DNA from: an uncultured Saprospiraceae bacterium
GTDB taxonomy: Bacteria; Bacteroidota; Bacteroidia; Chitinophagales; Saprospiraceae
DNA: 61,775 nucleotides
Direction: 5' to 3'
Assembly (NCBI GenBank): GCA_938018185.1
Contig: CALIIW010000095.1
Span: forward strand, 1 to 61,775
Under the pieces are notes generated by a model. It did no database searches. It was not told the DNA's origin and saw nothing but the letters and a program-made list of their open reading frames with translations. Numbering within the stretch: position 1 is the first letter of the stretch; every line of letters starts with the position of its first letter. The position numbers were made by a program, and so were the translations under genes. Below are positions 43,201-51,251 of the stretch, piece after piece.

Positions 43201-45253
43201 GGACTTTTTAAATATAAATGAATTGATTTTTGCCTATAATGAACAATCTATTGGCATCCATAGTTTAGCAGCTAAAAACAATGAAGCTATACCGCCAATT
43301 GGGATTTCGTTTGAGAATTTTCAAATTGAAGAACTTTCCAAAATTGCCAACATAGAAAACACTTCGTTTGAAGGATTACTCAATGGACAACTTAGAATTA
43401 TTGATCCATTTGACAACTTGCATTATACTGCAGATTTAAGTATTCCAGATCTATCTCTAAATGAAGAATCGATTGGAACACTTTCCATAGATTTAAAAAA
43501 TCCAATCAACACACAAAATGTTCTTGCAAATATTTTACTAGAAGGAGGACGCAACAAAATAAATGTAAGTGGTGACTATAATTTAAGTACAACAAAGTAT
43601 GACGTAAAAGCCGATCTAGAATCTATTGAGCTAAGATTAATTGATCCAATCATGGCAGGTGTAATCGGTCAAAGTGAAGGCACAATAAACGGAGAATTCA
43701 CCCTACAAGGAACACCAGAAAAACCAGAGTTGATTGGTGCAATAAACTTAAATGATGTGAGCACAATTATTGACTTCACCAATACCAGGTATAGTATCCC
43801 AGAAGGAAGGGTATCCTTTGACAATGAAGAAATAAACTTAGGTACATTGAATTTAATAGACCATAGAGAAGATGCTGCTACTTTGAGTGGCACAATAAAC
43901 CACAGCTTTTTTTCTGATTTGATGTTAAATCTAAAAATGACTACCGATCGTTTTACCTTTTTAAATACAGCACCTCAAGACAATGAATTATTCTACGGCA
44001 AACTATATTTGAGTGCCATTGCAGACATCCAAGGCCCCGTAGAGCAACCAATAATAGATATCAAAGCAAGAACTATGGAAGGCTCGGAATTAAGTGTATC
44101 AGCATTTTCGGAAGAGGATAGTTTTGTCGAAGAATCCTTCATAATTTTTGGCAATCCAAATACCTATCAAGCTACAAATGAAACAACGACAGCAGTCGTT
44201 TATGAAGTTCAAAGTGCCTTACCAGCGGAGGTGAAATTATCCCTAGAATTAACTGACGAGGCTATCTTTAGAGTCATTGTAGATCCATTGACAGGCGACC
44301 AATTGGTATGCCAAGGAAATTCAAACTTATTAATCAATTTACATCCTAGTGGTTCTATTGACATATTTGGTTCCTATATCATAGAATCAGGCAAGTATAG
44401 ATTTTCTTATACTGATGTGGTCAAACGTGATTTCGAAATTGTACAAGGTAGCACAGTCGAATTTAATGGTGACCCATTAAACGCACGATTTAATGTAACG
44501 ACAAAGTATGCCACAAAGGCTACTCCGTTTGAATTGGTAAGCAACGAAACGACCCTATCTGACTCGGAAGCAAGCGAGGCTAAAAAAAGACAAGATGTAA
44601 ATGTTTTAATGAAAATGACAGGAAACATTTCAGATCCCGCATTTAATTTCGACATTGAACTTCCTCAGTCAGAGGGCTCCGTATTAAATAGTGAAATTCA
44701 AAGAAAGCTAGCAGAATTACAAACAAATCCAAGCGAGTTAAACAAGCAAGTATTTGGATTGATTTTATTTAATGGATTTATAGCCTCGACAGGTACTGCT
44801 GGATTTGATGACGCAAGTGAAACGGTTGTTCTAGGAAGTGTTAGTAAATTTGTTTCTAAAGAACTAAACAAGATTGCGGATAAATACATTAAGGGAATAG
44901 AAATAGATTTTGATTTAAATTCTTATAAATCTCAGTACGCCAACGAAGGCAATGGAGCAACCGTGACAGAATTAGGTGTAGGAGTCAGCAAAAACATTAA
45001 CGATAGATTGAGTTTTAAGGCCACAGGAAATGTAGATTTAAATTCCACTACTCAATCCGCAGGCTTTTCACAAGTAGCTGGGGATTTTGTTCTAGAATAT
45101 AAGTTAACAGCAAAAGGAAACTACCTATTAAAAGTTTTTAGGCGTAGTGATTTTGATGTTTTAAACGAAGAGAATTCTGTTAAATCTGGTGCAGGCATAT
45201 CTGTGAGTAAATCCTTTGGTGGAAAAAATAAGAAGGCAAAACATGAGCATTAA
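40265..45253 (+). CDS. tamB: TamB-like translocation/assembly module protein
   Basis: 1,662 residues. An N-terminal signal-anchor (about 10-32, GMILLILILVFGLAWLAI) is followed by AsmA-like beta repeats and a C-terminal DUF490/TamB domain (about 1,290-1,640) with PSGSIDIFGSYIIESGKYRFSYTDVVKRDFEIVQGSTVEFNGDPLNARFN. It is an inner-membrane-anchored, periplasm-spanning beta-taco protein that works with TamA/TamL in outer-membrane protein or lipid transport. Length is normal for the family. The tamL start lies inside its end with an 11-bp overlap. Confidence 0.88.
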   Translation: MGKLLKIVRGFGMILLILILVFGLAWLAIQYPSVQSKLVQKVTKELTTILNTQVNIGAVDIDFFKTVALKDIYIEDHEQDTLLFAEELDISIGLFSIFNLKIYLNDVNLENAKIKLKRASTDSLFNYNFIIDAFTSDKPKVAKDSTAKVWEFGIGKVSLHNLDLQLDDQFGGINLVTNIGEFSAAIEGIDIEKERLEIENVHLNKTAVKVTQSSGVNGLLLTNETNKEKAENLSLPYTGWDLSASDLSVEELNLIYRQGHAIEKKGKLNPNDINLENIKVEISDFAWQENLLKALIKKVSLQEKSGLQLNDFSTDFSLSTNEISISELILKTPNSSLQNSTKLSFTKFADLANNFENILFLSEFSKTNIGSQDLEYLVAAMGEIPYLDLTTNRSILFHGKVEGSLNQFKTESLIFQVKDVLKLNLKGSVQHVLDMEKLRFDLELEELSSSYEKANSILKDIELPEALKNFGVFNLKGKMKGALNDLTVNDLILATDANTGFNITGKIMGLPKVSDLQLDLAIKELFTKAEDLSGFSKEALPPLLDSLGNINYQGLYKGTLTKFDLAGKLNTKLGDMESDIFMDFDSDYTSAKYKGDIRLNDFQLAEIFGDSVQVGAVTLKAELTGEGFEVNSLNANLKLNIEEIEYAKYNYKNINLDGLLQEGIFTGNLDLNDPNAIIDFDGTVSLNLEEPVYNFSMLVDTINLQELNLFDDALNLHVKMDMNFSGKQINDFEGRVNLSDLAITNNEKTYATDSLEIEAKNIDINNRKLSINSSFLTGELEGDYDFNEMYSLALAYINEYFSLEHLLATDKKILAFDAIEKSQNFDMSFELLDANPISLFVPTLEFIKNARLNAAFNSDAKTMNIGMVIEELLISGIRVEAMNWTAIGDVRKLNSKASIKQLEASNGINIPLAILSNTVMNDSTFFRLDVQNDSLHQMIDMAAIMTNTLDGFRLKFKKDLVANNRNWTIDEQNFISFGKDFLNINELIFAYNEQSIGIHSLAAKNNEAIPPIGISFENFQIEELSKIANIENTSFEGLLNGQLRIIDPFDNLHYTADLSIPDLSLNEESIGTLSIDLKNPINTQNVLANILLEGGRNKINVSGDYNLSTTKYDVKADLESIELRLIDPIMAGVIGQSEGTINGEFTLQGTPEKPELIGAINLNDVSTIIDFTNTRYSIPEGRVSFDNEEINLGTLNLIDHREDAATLSGTINHSFFSDLMLNLKMTTDRFTFLNTAPQDNELFYGKLYLSAIADIQGPVEQPIIDIKARTMEGSELSVSAFSEEDSFVEESFIIFGNPNTYQATNETTTAVVYEVQSALPAEVKLSLELTDEAIFRVIVDPLTGDQLVCQGNSNLLINLHPSGSIDIFGSYIIESGKYRFSYTDVVKRDFEIVQGSTVEFNGDPLNARFNVTTKYATKATPFELVSNETTLSDSEASEAKKRQDVNVLMKMTGNISDPAFNFDIELPQSEGSVLNSEIQRKLAELQTNPSELNKQVFGLILFNGFIASTGTAGFDDASETVVLGSVSKFVSKELNKIADKYIKGIEIDFDLNSYKSQYANEGNGATVTELGVGVSKNINDRLSFKATGNVDLNSTTQSAGFSQVAGDFVLEYKLTAKGNYLLKVFRRSDFDVLNEENSVKSGAGISVSKSFGGKNKKAKHEH

Positions 45254-47549
45254 AAATCTAACAAAATTACTGATTTTGCTTTTCTTTTTGATTGGATGTA
45301 GTGTTTCAAAGCATTTAAAAGAAGATCAGCTACTAATAACTAAAACAAGAGTTACCTACAAAAAAGAAAAAGAATCTAGAAATGAACAAACCTTTAAAGC
45401 AAAATTAATTGAAGTCATTAAACCACAAGCAAGTGACGATTTATTCAAGTTTCCCATAAAGATACATCAGTGGGGAGAAAAGGCAAAGAAAGAAAAAAGC
45501 TTGCGGAAATGGATGCAACGAAACCTTGGTCAAGCGCCTGCTCTTTATAATGAACAAGAACAATCTACCAACAAACTCCGAATAAAAAAACTTTTAAAAG
45601 ATAATGGATTTTTTAGATCAGATGTCCAAATAGACACGATAGTCAAAGGAAAAGAAGTTGAATTAAACTACATTATTTTAACGAGTGGACAATATAAGGT
45701 CAACGAAATATTCATGCCTAGCGATAGCACTGAAATAGGTAGACTCATCGCAGAAAACCAAGCAAAGAGCTTAGTTAAGAAAGGTGCTTATTACTCCGAA
45801 GTTTTACTTACAGAAGAACGACTCAGGCTTGATAATGTAGCGACCAAATATGGTTACTTGGATTTTAATGATCGTTACATTTATTACTTTGTGGACAGCA
45901 TTCCAAATACCTTAACCACTGACATCTATTTTAGAGTACAAACAAGTGAAAGCGGCCAAGAGCAAAGAAGATACAAAATTGGAAAGACCAGCATTTATCC
46001 AAATTATGACTTATCTAATACCGACCTTAAAACTAAAAAGGATACACTAATTTATAAGGATGACATAAAAATTATTGAAGACTATCATCTGATGGATCAC
46101 AAAGTTCTGGATAGAATGGTTTTGCAAAGCGAAGGAGAGATTGTGAGGAAAGATCTGCAAGATGCTTCTGTTAGTCACCTACTTGACTTAGGTATTTTCA
46201 AATTTGTAAATCTGAAATATGAACGTCAAGGAGACAGCTTAAATCCAATATTAAATCGAAGTTATTATCTAACACCAGATTATAATCAAAATTTCTCTGC
46301 AAATTTTGAATTAAATAATAGAACCGGAGGCTTCTACGGAATAGGTGCATCTACAAAGTACCAACACAAAAATATTTTCAAGAAAGCAGTCACCTTTTCC
46401 ACTACTTTATCTGGAGGAGTTGAAACCCAAATTGGTAATAATTTATCGTTTATAAATACACTAGATTTCAATATAGAAACAAGCTTAGCGGCGCCTAGAT
46501 TCATTATTCCCTTTAAACTAAAGCCAAGTTCTGGACTCTATGTTCCACGCACAAGTCTTTCAATAGGAAATAATTTTCAAAGAAGAGTATCCCTATATAG
46601 TCTAAATTCTACAAACTTAAAATTTGGATATCAATGGAAAGAAACTTCTAAAAAACAGCATAGCTTATACCCTGTTAGTATCAACCGTGTAGAAGTACTA
46701 GAAAAATCAATGGCGTTTGATAGCCTATTAAATGTAACTCCCCGACTCTTGAGTAGTTTTCAGAATTCTTTTATTGTTGGCTTAGACTACACTTACATAT
46801 TTTCCAATCAATCCGCTGAAAACATAAAAGATTATTGGTTCTTTAAAGGTAACCTAAGGACTTCTGGAAACCTCTTGCAAGTAACTGCAAAGGCATTCGA
46901 TTTTCCAAAGAATATGAATGACCAATACAGTTTATTCAGAAGCCCCTTTGCTCAATTCACGTCCATAGAAACAGACTTGAGGTATTATCAAAAATTTAAT
47001 AATAGCACCCTTGCCTATCGATTCTATCCAGCAATAGGATTTGCTTATGGCAACTCTGAGGTATTGCCGTATATCGAACAATTTATTGTAGGAGGTGCAA
47101 ATAGTATTCGGGCTTTTCAATTAAGAGATTTAGGACCAGGATCTTTTGCCACACAATTTGAGCCTGAAGAAGGTGTGGAGCAACAATTTATTGATCAAAC
47201 TGGAGACATTAAACTAGAAATGAATGCAGAATATCGTTTCCCTATTTTAGGTTTCATAAAAGGTGCCGCTTTTGTAGATGCAGGAAATATTTGGTTGCTT
47301 AAAGATGATGTCAGCTTGGGACAAAAGTTTGACGTCAATACTTTTTGGAAAGAAATTGCAATAGGCTTAGGACTTGGCATCCGGATTGACATTGAATATA
47401 TTGTTTTGAGATTGGATGTTGCCATGCCTATCCGTAAAGCATACTATGGCGAGGGATTCAAATGGTCATTTGACAAGTTTGAATTTGGTGATAGAAATTG
47501 GCGAAATGAAAACATTATTTACAATTTAGCCGTGGGATACCCCTTTTAA
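45243..47549 (+). CDS. tamL: TamL-like outer-membrane lipoprotein of the BamA/TamA (Omp85) family
   Basis: 768 residues from the ATG at 45243; the longer frame from 45216 lies within tamB. A lipobox LFFLIGCSVS near residue 18 marks a lipoprotein, the feature that separates Bacteroidota TamL from TamA. POTRA-like repeats (about 100-350) precede a C-terminal barrel with the YEQFIVGGANSIRAFQLRDLGPG loop, the G-x-N-S-(I/V)-R-(G/A)-(F/Y) motif of Omp85 proteins, and a final aromatic strand. It pairs with TamB, encoded just upstream. Confidence 0.87.
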   Translation: MSIKNLTKLLILLFFLIGCSVSKHLKEDQLLITKTRVTYKKEKESRNEQTFKAKLIEVIKPQASDDLFKFPIKIHQWGEKAKKEKSLRKWMQRNLGQAPALYNEQEQSTNKLRIKKLLKDNGFFRSDVQIDTIVKGKEVELNYIILTSGQYKVNEIFMPSDSTEIGRLIAENQAKSLVKKGAYYSEVLLTEERLRLDNVATKYGYLDFNDRYIYYFVDSIPNTLTTDIYFRVQTSESGQEQRRYKIGKTSIYPNYDLSNTDLKTKKDTLIYKDDIKIIEDYHLMDHKVLDRMVLQSEGEIVRKDLQDASVSHLLDLGIFKFVNLKYERQGDSLNPILNRSYYLTPDYNQNFSANFELNNRTGGFYGIGASTKYQHKNIFKKAVTFSTTLSGGVETQIGNNLSFINTLDFNIETSLAAPRFIIPFKLKPSSGLYVPRTSLSIGNNFQRRVSLYSLNSTNLKFGYQWKETSKKQHSLYPVSINRVEVLEKSMAFDSLLNVTPRLLSSFQNSFIVGLDYTYIFSNQSAENIKDYWFFKGNLRTSGNLLQVTAKAFDFPKNMNDQYSLFRSPFAQFTSIETDLRYYQKFNNSTLAYRFYPAIGFAYGNSEVLPYIEQFIVGGANSIRAFQLRDLGPGSFATQFEPEEGVEQQFIDQTGDIKLEMNAEYRFPILGFIKGAAFVDAGNIWLLKDDVSLGQKFDVNTFWKEIAIGLGLGIRIDIEYIVLRLDVAMPIRKAYYGEGFKWSFDKFEFGDRNWRNENIIYNLAVGYPF

Positions 47550-47634
47550 ATCTTATCCACCCACAAATAAGAACTTAAACAATCCGCGCTGACTTTTGTT
47601 TATTTACCACTTGATATACCCACAATAATACTTT

Positions 47635-49104
47635 ATGAAAATTCTACTCACTGGTGCTACTGGCTATATCGGAAAAAGACTATTGCCTGTATTAATAGAG
47701 CAAGGACATGAGGTAATTGCCTGTACCAGAGATAAAAACAGGTTTGAAGTTTTAGATTCATGGAATGGTAAAGTAGAAGTTGTTGAAGTCGATTTTTTAA
47801 AGCCAGAAGAAATCAAAAATTTTCCAACAAGCTTTGATGCTGCTTATTACCTAGTTCACTCCATGTCGGCTTCCATTGGTAACTTTGAACAAAAAGAAAG
47901 TGACTCTGCAAAGAACTTTAAAAAATTGATGGATGTCTCCTCTGTGGGACAGATCATTTATCTAACCGGTATTGTCAATGAAACTGAAAATCTATCAGCA
48001 CATTTACAATCTAGATTAGAAGTAGAAAACATTCTGAATTCTTGCATAGCTCCTCTTACAGCATTAAGAGCTGGAATTGTCGTAGGTTCTGGATCGGCTT
48101 CCTTTGAAATAATTCGAGATCTGGCCGAGAAGCTCCCCATCATGATTACGCCAAGCTGGCTCAACACCAAATGTCAACCTATTGGGATCCGAAATGTGAT
48201 GGAGTATTTGACAGGTGTTTTATCAAACCCAGAATGTTTAAATAAAAACTTTGACATCAGTAATGGTGAGGTACTTACCTATAAAGAGATTTTATTAGGA
48301 TATGCAAAAGTTAGAAATTTAAAACGATACATTTTTACGGTGCCGATCATGACGCCTAGGCTGTCCTCCTATTGGTTATATTTTGTCACCTCTATTTCTT
48401 ATCCACTCGCAGTTAATCTTGTAAATAGTATGAAGGTGAATGTAATTGCCCGCAACACAGATCTACAGAAGATTCTCAATATCAAAAACATTTCATATGC
48501 TGCCGCAGTGAAAATGGCCTTTCAACGCATTGAGCAAAATATGGTCGTATCAAGTTGGAAAGATAGTTTTGTTAGTAGCCTGGATGACAGAACATTGGAA
48601 GAAAACATGATCGTTCCACAATATGGTTGTTTTCGCGATTCAAAGGAAAGAGAAATATCTGAAATAGACATTTCAAGAATAATGAAAAACGTATGGTCAA
48701 TTGGTGGTGAACGTGGCTGGTACTATGGAAATATTTTATGGCGTCTTAGAGGCTTCTTAGACAAAATCTTCGGAGGAGTAGGCTTACGCCGTGGACGTAC
48801 ACATGAAAATGAAATCGAAGCAGGAGATGCCCTTGATTTCTGGAGAGTGCTTGTAGCAGACGAAGAGAAAAAGAGGCTTCTTCTATATGCTGAGATGATT
48901 TTACCAGGTGATGCTTGGTTAGAATTTAAGATTGTTAAAGAAAACGGCAAGGATATTTTAAAGCAAACAGCAACTTTTCGGCCGGAAGGTGTTTTAGGAA
49001 GAATGTATTGGTATTCTATATTGCCATTTCATTATTTTGTGTTTAATGGGATGATTAGGAATATTGTAGGGTATAAGGAAGAAAATAATTTGAGCACAAG
49101 GTAG
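47635..49104 (+). CDS. NAD(P)-binding SDR protein with C-terminal DUF2867 domain
   Basis: 489 residues. N-terminal Rossmann domain (1-290) with GATGYIGKRLLPVLIEQGHEV at 7-27 and a YYLVHSMS segment. The C-terminal DUF2867 domain (about 330-480) has WSIGGERGWYYGNILWRLRG, GRTHENEIEAGDALDFWRVL and FRPEGVLGRMYWYSILPFHYFVFNGM. Such fusions are common in Bacteroidota, but the substrate is unknown. Its TAG stop (49102-49104) lies inside the shared ECF-type promoter motif of the next gene. Confidence 0.82.
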   Translation: MKILLTGATGYIGKRLLPVLIEQGHEVIACTRDKNRFEVLDSWNGKVEVVEVDFLKPEEIKNFPTSFDAAYYLVHSMSASIGNFEQKESDSAKNFKKLMDVSSVGQIIYLTGIVNETENLSAHLQSRLEVENILNSCIAPLTALRAGIVVGSGSASFEIIRDLAEKLPIMITPSWLNTKCQPIGIRNVMEYLTGVLSNPECLNKNFDISNGEVLTYKEILLGYAKVRNLKRYIFTVPIMTPRLSSYWLYFVTSISYPLAVNLVNSMKVNVIARNTDLQKILNIKNISYAAAVKMAFQRIEQNMVVSSWKDSFVSSLDDRTLEENMIVPQYGCFRDSKEREISEIDISRIMKNVWSIGGERGWYYGNILWRLRGFLDKIFGGVGLRRGRTHENEIEAGDALDFWRVLVADEEKKRLLLYAEMILPGDAWLEFKIVKENGKDILKQTATFRPEGVLGRMYWYSILPFHYFVFNGMIRNIVGYKEENNLSTR

Positions 49105-49127
49105 GGTAAATACCTTCTCACTTGTTT
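49099..49127 (+). promoter_or_regulatory. Putative ECF sigma promoter, arm 1 (upstream of the acidic lipoprotein)
   Basis: AGGTAGGGTAAA (49099-49110), an 11-nt spacer, then TTGTTT (49122-49127). Exactly the same two blocks with the same spacing occur at 53942-53970 before the thioredoxin-apbE operon. Layout and spacing suit -35 and -10 elements of an ECF sigma factor, most simply the one encoded at 49819. The left block overlaps the stop codon of the SDR gene. Confidence 0.6.
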
Positions 49128-49169
49128 AAAGGACGAAAATAATTACTTAATCCTTTAAATGTTTAAATT

Positions 49170-49718
49170 ATGACTGGTATCAAATTTTTAAAATTATTCA
49201 TTCTCGGGTCTCTTATGTTTACTTTGTTAAATTCTTGCGATCGAGACATGGATGAAGATGAAGTGGAACCTTCTTCCGCGTCACAGCAAGGAACAATTAC
49301 TGATGGCAATGATGATGAATTACTCGACTTAGATTACGATGTGGAGTGTTTTGAGATAAGTTTTCCAATTGAAATAGATTACCAAGATGTTGGTATAGAA
49401 TTGTATAATAGTGAAGAAGAGCTTGAGGATGCTCTGGAAGTATGGGAAACACAAAACCCCAATGCAGAAACTTACCCGAGCTTGATCTATCCAATTACTG
49501 TAATTCATCCTGATGGCACAAGTCAAGTATTTGAATCAGAGGCAGAATTCATCGAAGCCCTAGCCTTATGTGAAGAAGAGGATGATGATGATGAGGAGGA
49601 GGATGAAGACCATGAAGACGAAGACGAAGAGGATGACGACGACGAGGATGATGACGAGGAGGAGGATGAAGAAGATGATGATGATGAAGACGATGACGAC
49701 GATGACGACGGAAATTGA
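49170..49718 (+). CDS. Acidic lipoprotein with a 45-residue Asp/Glu tail
   Basis: 182 residues. Signal peptide with a lipobox (FTLLNSCDRD, Cys at about 23). The middle domain (about 50-130) is small and ordered-looking (FEISFPIEIDYQDVGIELYNSEEELEDALEVWE, then YPITVIHPDGTSQVFESEAEFIEAL). The tail from about 134 to 180 is almost purely Asp and Glu and is encoded by a GA-rich triplet tract. Such a tail should bind divalent or trivalent cations. It is the first gene after the ECF-type motif and ends before an intrinsic terminator that separates it from the sigma factor. Export and possible cation binding fit a substrate-capture partner of the TonB receptor downstream. Confidence 0.7.
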   Translation: MTGIKFLKLFILGSLMFTLLNSCDRDMDEDEVEPSSASQQGTITDGNDDELLDLDYDVECFEISFPIEIDYQDVGIELYNSEEELEDALEVWETQNPNAETYPSLIYPITVIHPDGTSQVFESEAEFIEALALCEEEDDDDEEEDEDHEDEDEEDDDDEDDDEEEDEEDDDDEDDDDDDDGN

Positions 49719-49761
49719 TCAGAAATTGTATTGCAATATAACAGCAATAAAATGTAACTTA

Positions 49762-49799
49762 AGGGCGGAATATTCTAAATTTTATTCCGCCCTATTTTT
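49762..49799 (+). terminator. Intrinsic terminator/attenuator between the acidic lipoprotein and the sigma gene
   Basis: A perfect 11-bp stem, AGGGCGGAATA / TATTCCGCCCT (49762-49772 and 49783-49793), with a 10-nt loop and a following ATTTTTA run. It lies only 20 bp before the sigma start, so transcription of sigma from the upstream promoter would need read-through. Confidence 0.8.
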
Positions 49800-49818
49800 A
49801 ACAAAAAATTGATAGCCT

Positions 49819-50316
49819 TTGAGTATTTGCAAAGAAAAAGTTTACAAGGATATTTATTATGAACATAGTGAGTATCTAAGGAATTTTCTTTATTACAAAT
49901 CTGGTGACATGCAAACTGCTGAGGATTTAGCACAAGACGCTTTTATCAAATTATGGGAAAATTGCAAAAAGGTAGAATTAGCTAAAGCGAAATCTTATTT
50001 GTTTACTATCGCGCATAATTTATTCCTAAATAAGGTAAAACATAACAAGGTAGTACTGCAGTTTGAAAATTCATCTGAGCAAAAAGTTGACAATAATGAC
50101 CCATTGTTTATACTTCAAAAGAATCAATTCAAACAACAACTAGAGAAAGCGATATCTGATCTTCCAGAAACACAACGTATCGTTTACTTAATGAATAGAA
50201 TTGATAAGAAAAAATACAGGGAGATTGCAGAAGAATTAAACATCAGCCTTAAGGCAGTTGAGAAAAGAATGCATCTTGCCTTAAAAACGCTAAGACAGGT
50301 ACATAAAAAAGTATAG
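49819..50316 (+). CDS. ECF-type RNA polymerase sigma factor
   Basis: 165 residues. Sigma region 2 (about 10-80) with MQTAEDLAQDAFIKLWEN and SYLFTIAHNLFLNKVKH, and region 4 (about 110-160) with ISDLPETQRIVYLMNRIDKKKYREIAEELNISLKAVEKRMHLAL. The start is TTG, two codons after an in-frame TAG; the next ATG falls inside region 2, so TTG is the only reasonable choice. A weak start plus an upstream terminator implies low basal expression. FecR and the TonB receptor follow, giving a classic transenvelope signalling set. It probably recognises the motif at 49099 and 53942. Confidence 0.87.
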   Translation: MSICKEKVYKDIYYEHSEYLRNFLYYKSGDMQTAEDLAQDAFIKLWENCKKVELAKAKSYLFTIAHNLFLNKVKHNKVVLQFENSSEQKVDNNDPLFILQKNQFKQQLEKAISDLPETQRIVYLMNRIDKKKYREIAEELNISLKAVEKRMHLALKTLRQVHKKV

Positions 50317-50351
50317 TACCATTTTAACATTAAAAAAAACTAAACCATATC

Positions 50352-51251
50352 ATGGCTTATGATGAAAATATTTACGCTAAAATAATAAGTGGAGAACTTG
50401 CGGAAAGTGAAATACAAAAACTTAAAGAAACAGGTGAATGGCAAGAAATCCAGGAAATTTTAAAGGCTACGGATCAGTTAGTACTCCCAAAGCACAATAA
50501 AGATTCTGCTTACGACAAACTCGTAAAGGAAAGACTTATTCAAAAACCAAAATTTGCTAAAAGAATCATTTTGTCCATGGCAAGCGCGGCTGCTGCTGCC
50601 TTGGTACTCATTGGTTTATTCTTTTTCTATTCTAAAGATCCATTATCCTTTAATGCAGCAAATGGTTCAATTTCGGAAATTAATTTGTCTGACCAATCAA
50701 AAGTTATTCTAAACGATGGTTCTTCTTTACTCAAGACTAGCGAAGAAAACAGTGCGTCTAGAGACTACAAGTTGATTGGTGAAGCTTACTTCGAAGTTAC
50801 ACAGAATAATTCCCGTTTCACTGTAAATACGCAAAATGGTTCAATCCAAGTCCTGGGTACAAAGTTTAATATTCGCAGTTGGGGATCTAATTTGTTTGTA
50901 GATTGTTACTCCGGAAAAGTGGCTGTTCAATACGCCGGTCAAAAAATCATACTCAGTCAAATGGAACAAGCTGTTTGTATTGGAGGAAAAATTGAGAAAA
51001 TGAATAATAATAAAACAAGCAAACCCGTTTGGCTTAATGGGACATCTAGTTTCAGACAAGAGTCTTTAAAAGAAGTATTTCTAGAATTAGAAAGACAATA
51101 TGATCTAAGTCTGACTTTTCCTGAATCTAGCAAATCATTCACGGGAAAATTTTCTCATGACAACATGGAACAGGCGCTTGATCAAATATGTATTCCAATG
51201 GGCTTAAAATATGAAATCATAAATACTAATACAGTGCGTGTGTATGAATAA
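50352..51251 (+). CDS. FecR-family anti-sigma factor
   Basis: 299 residues. A cytosolic anti-sigma region (1-72), one membrane helix (about 75-96, LSMASAAAAALVLIGLFFFY), a periplasmic FecR domain (about 100-205, GSISEINLSDQSKVILNDGSSL and YKLIGEAYFEVTQN) and a C-terminal DUF4974/STN-like part ending YEIINTNTVRVYE. It should hold the sigma factor until the outer-membrane receptor signals substrate binding. Its TAA overlaps the receptor ATG (ATGAATAA). Confidence 0.88.
   Translation: MAYDENIYAKIISGELAESEIQKLKETGEWQEIQEILKATDQLVLPKHNKDSAYDKLVKERLIQKPKFAKRIILSMASAAAAALVLIGLFFFYSKDPLSFNAANGSISEINLSDQSKVILNDGSSLLKTSEENSASRDYKLIGEAYFEVTQNNSRFTVNTQNGSIQVLGTKFNIRSWGSNLFVDCYSGKVAVQYAGQKIILSQMEQAVCIGGKIEKMNNNKTSKPVWLNGTSSFRQESLKEVFLELERQYDLSLTFPESSKSFTGKFSHDNMEQALDQICIPMGLKYEIINTNTVRVYE

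Noticed and set aside
49523-49747. Poly-serine open frame on the minus strand
   Set aside because: It is the antisense of the Asp/Glu tail codons of the acidic lipoprotein, an effect of triplet composition.
49570-49812. Met/Lys/Thr-rich plus-strand frame of 80 codons
   Set aside because: Out-of-frame reading of the same acidic repeat tract; not protein-like.
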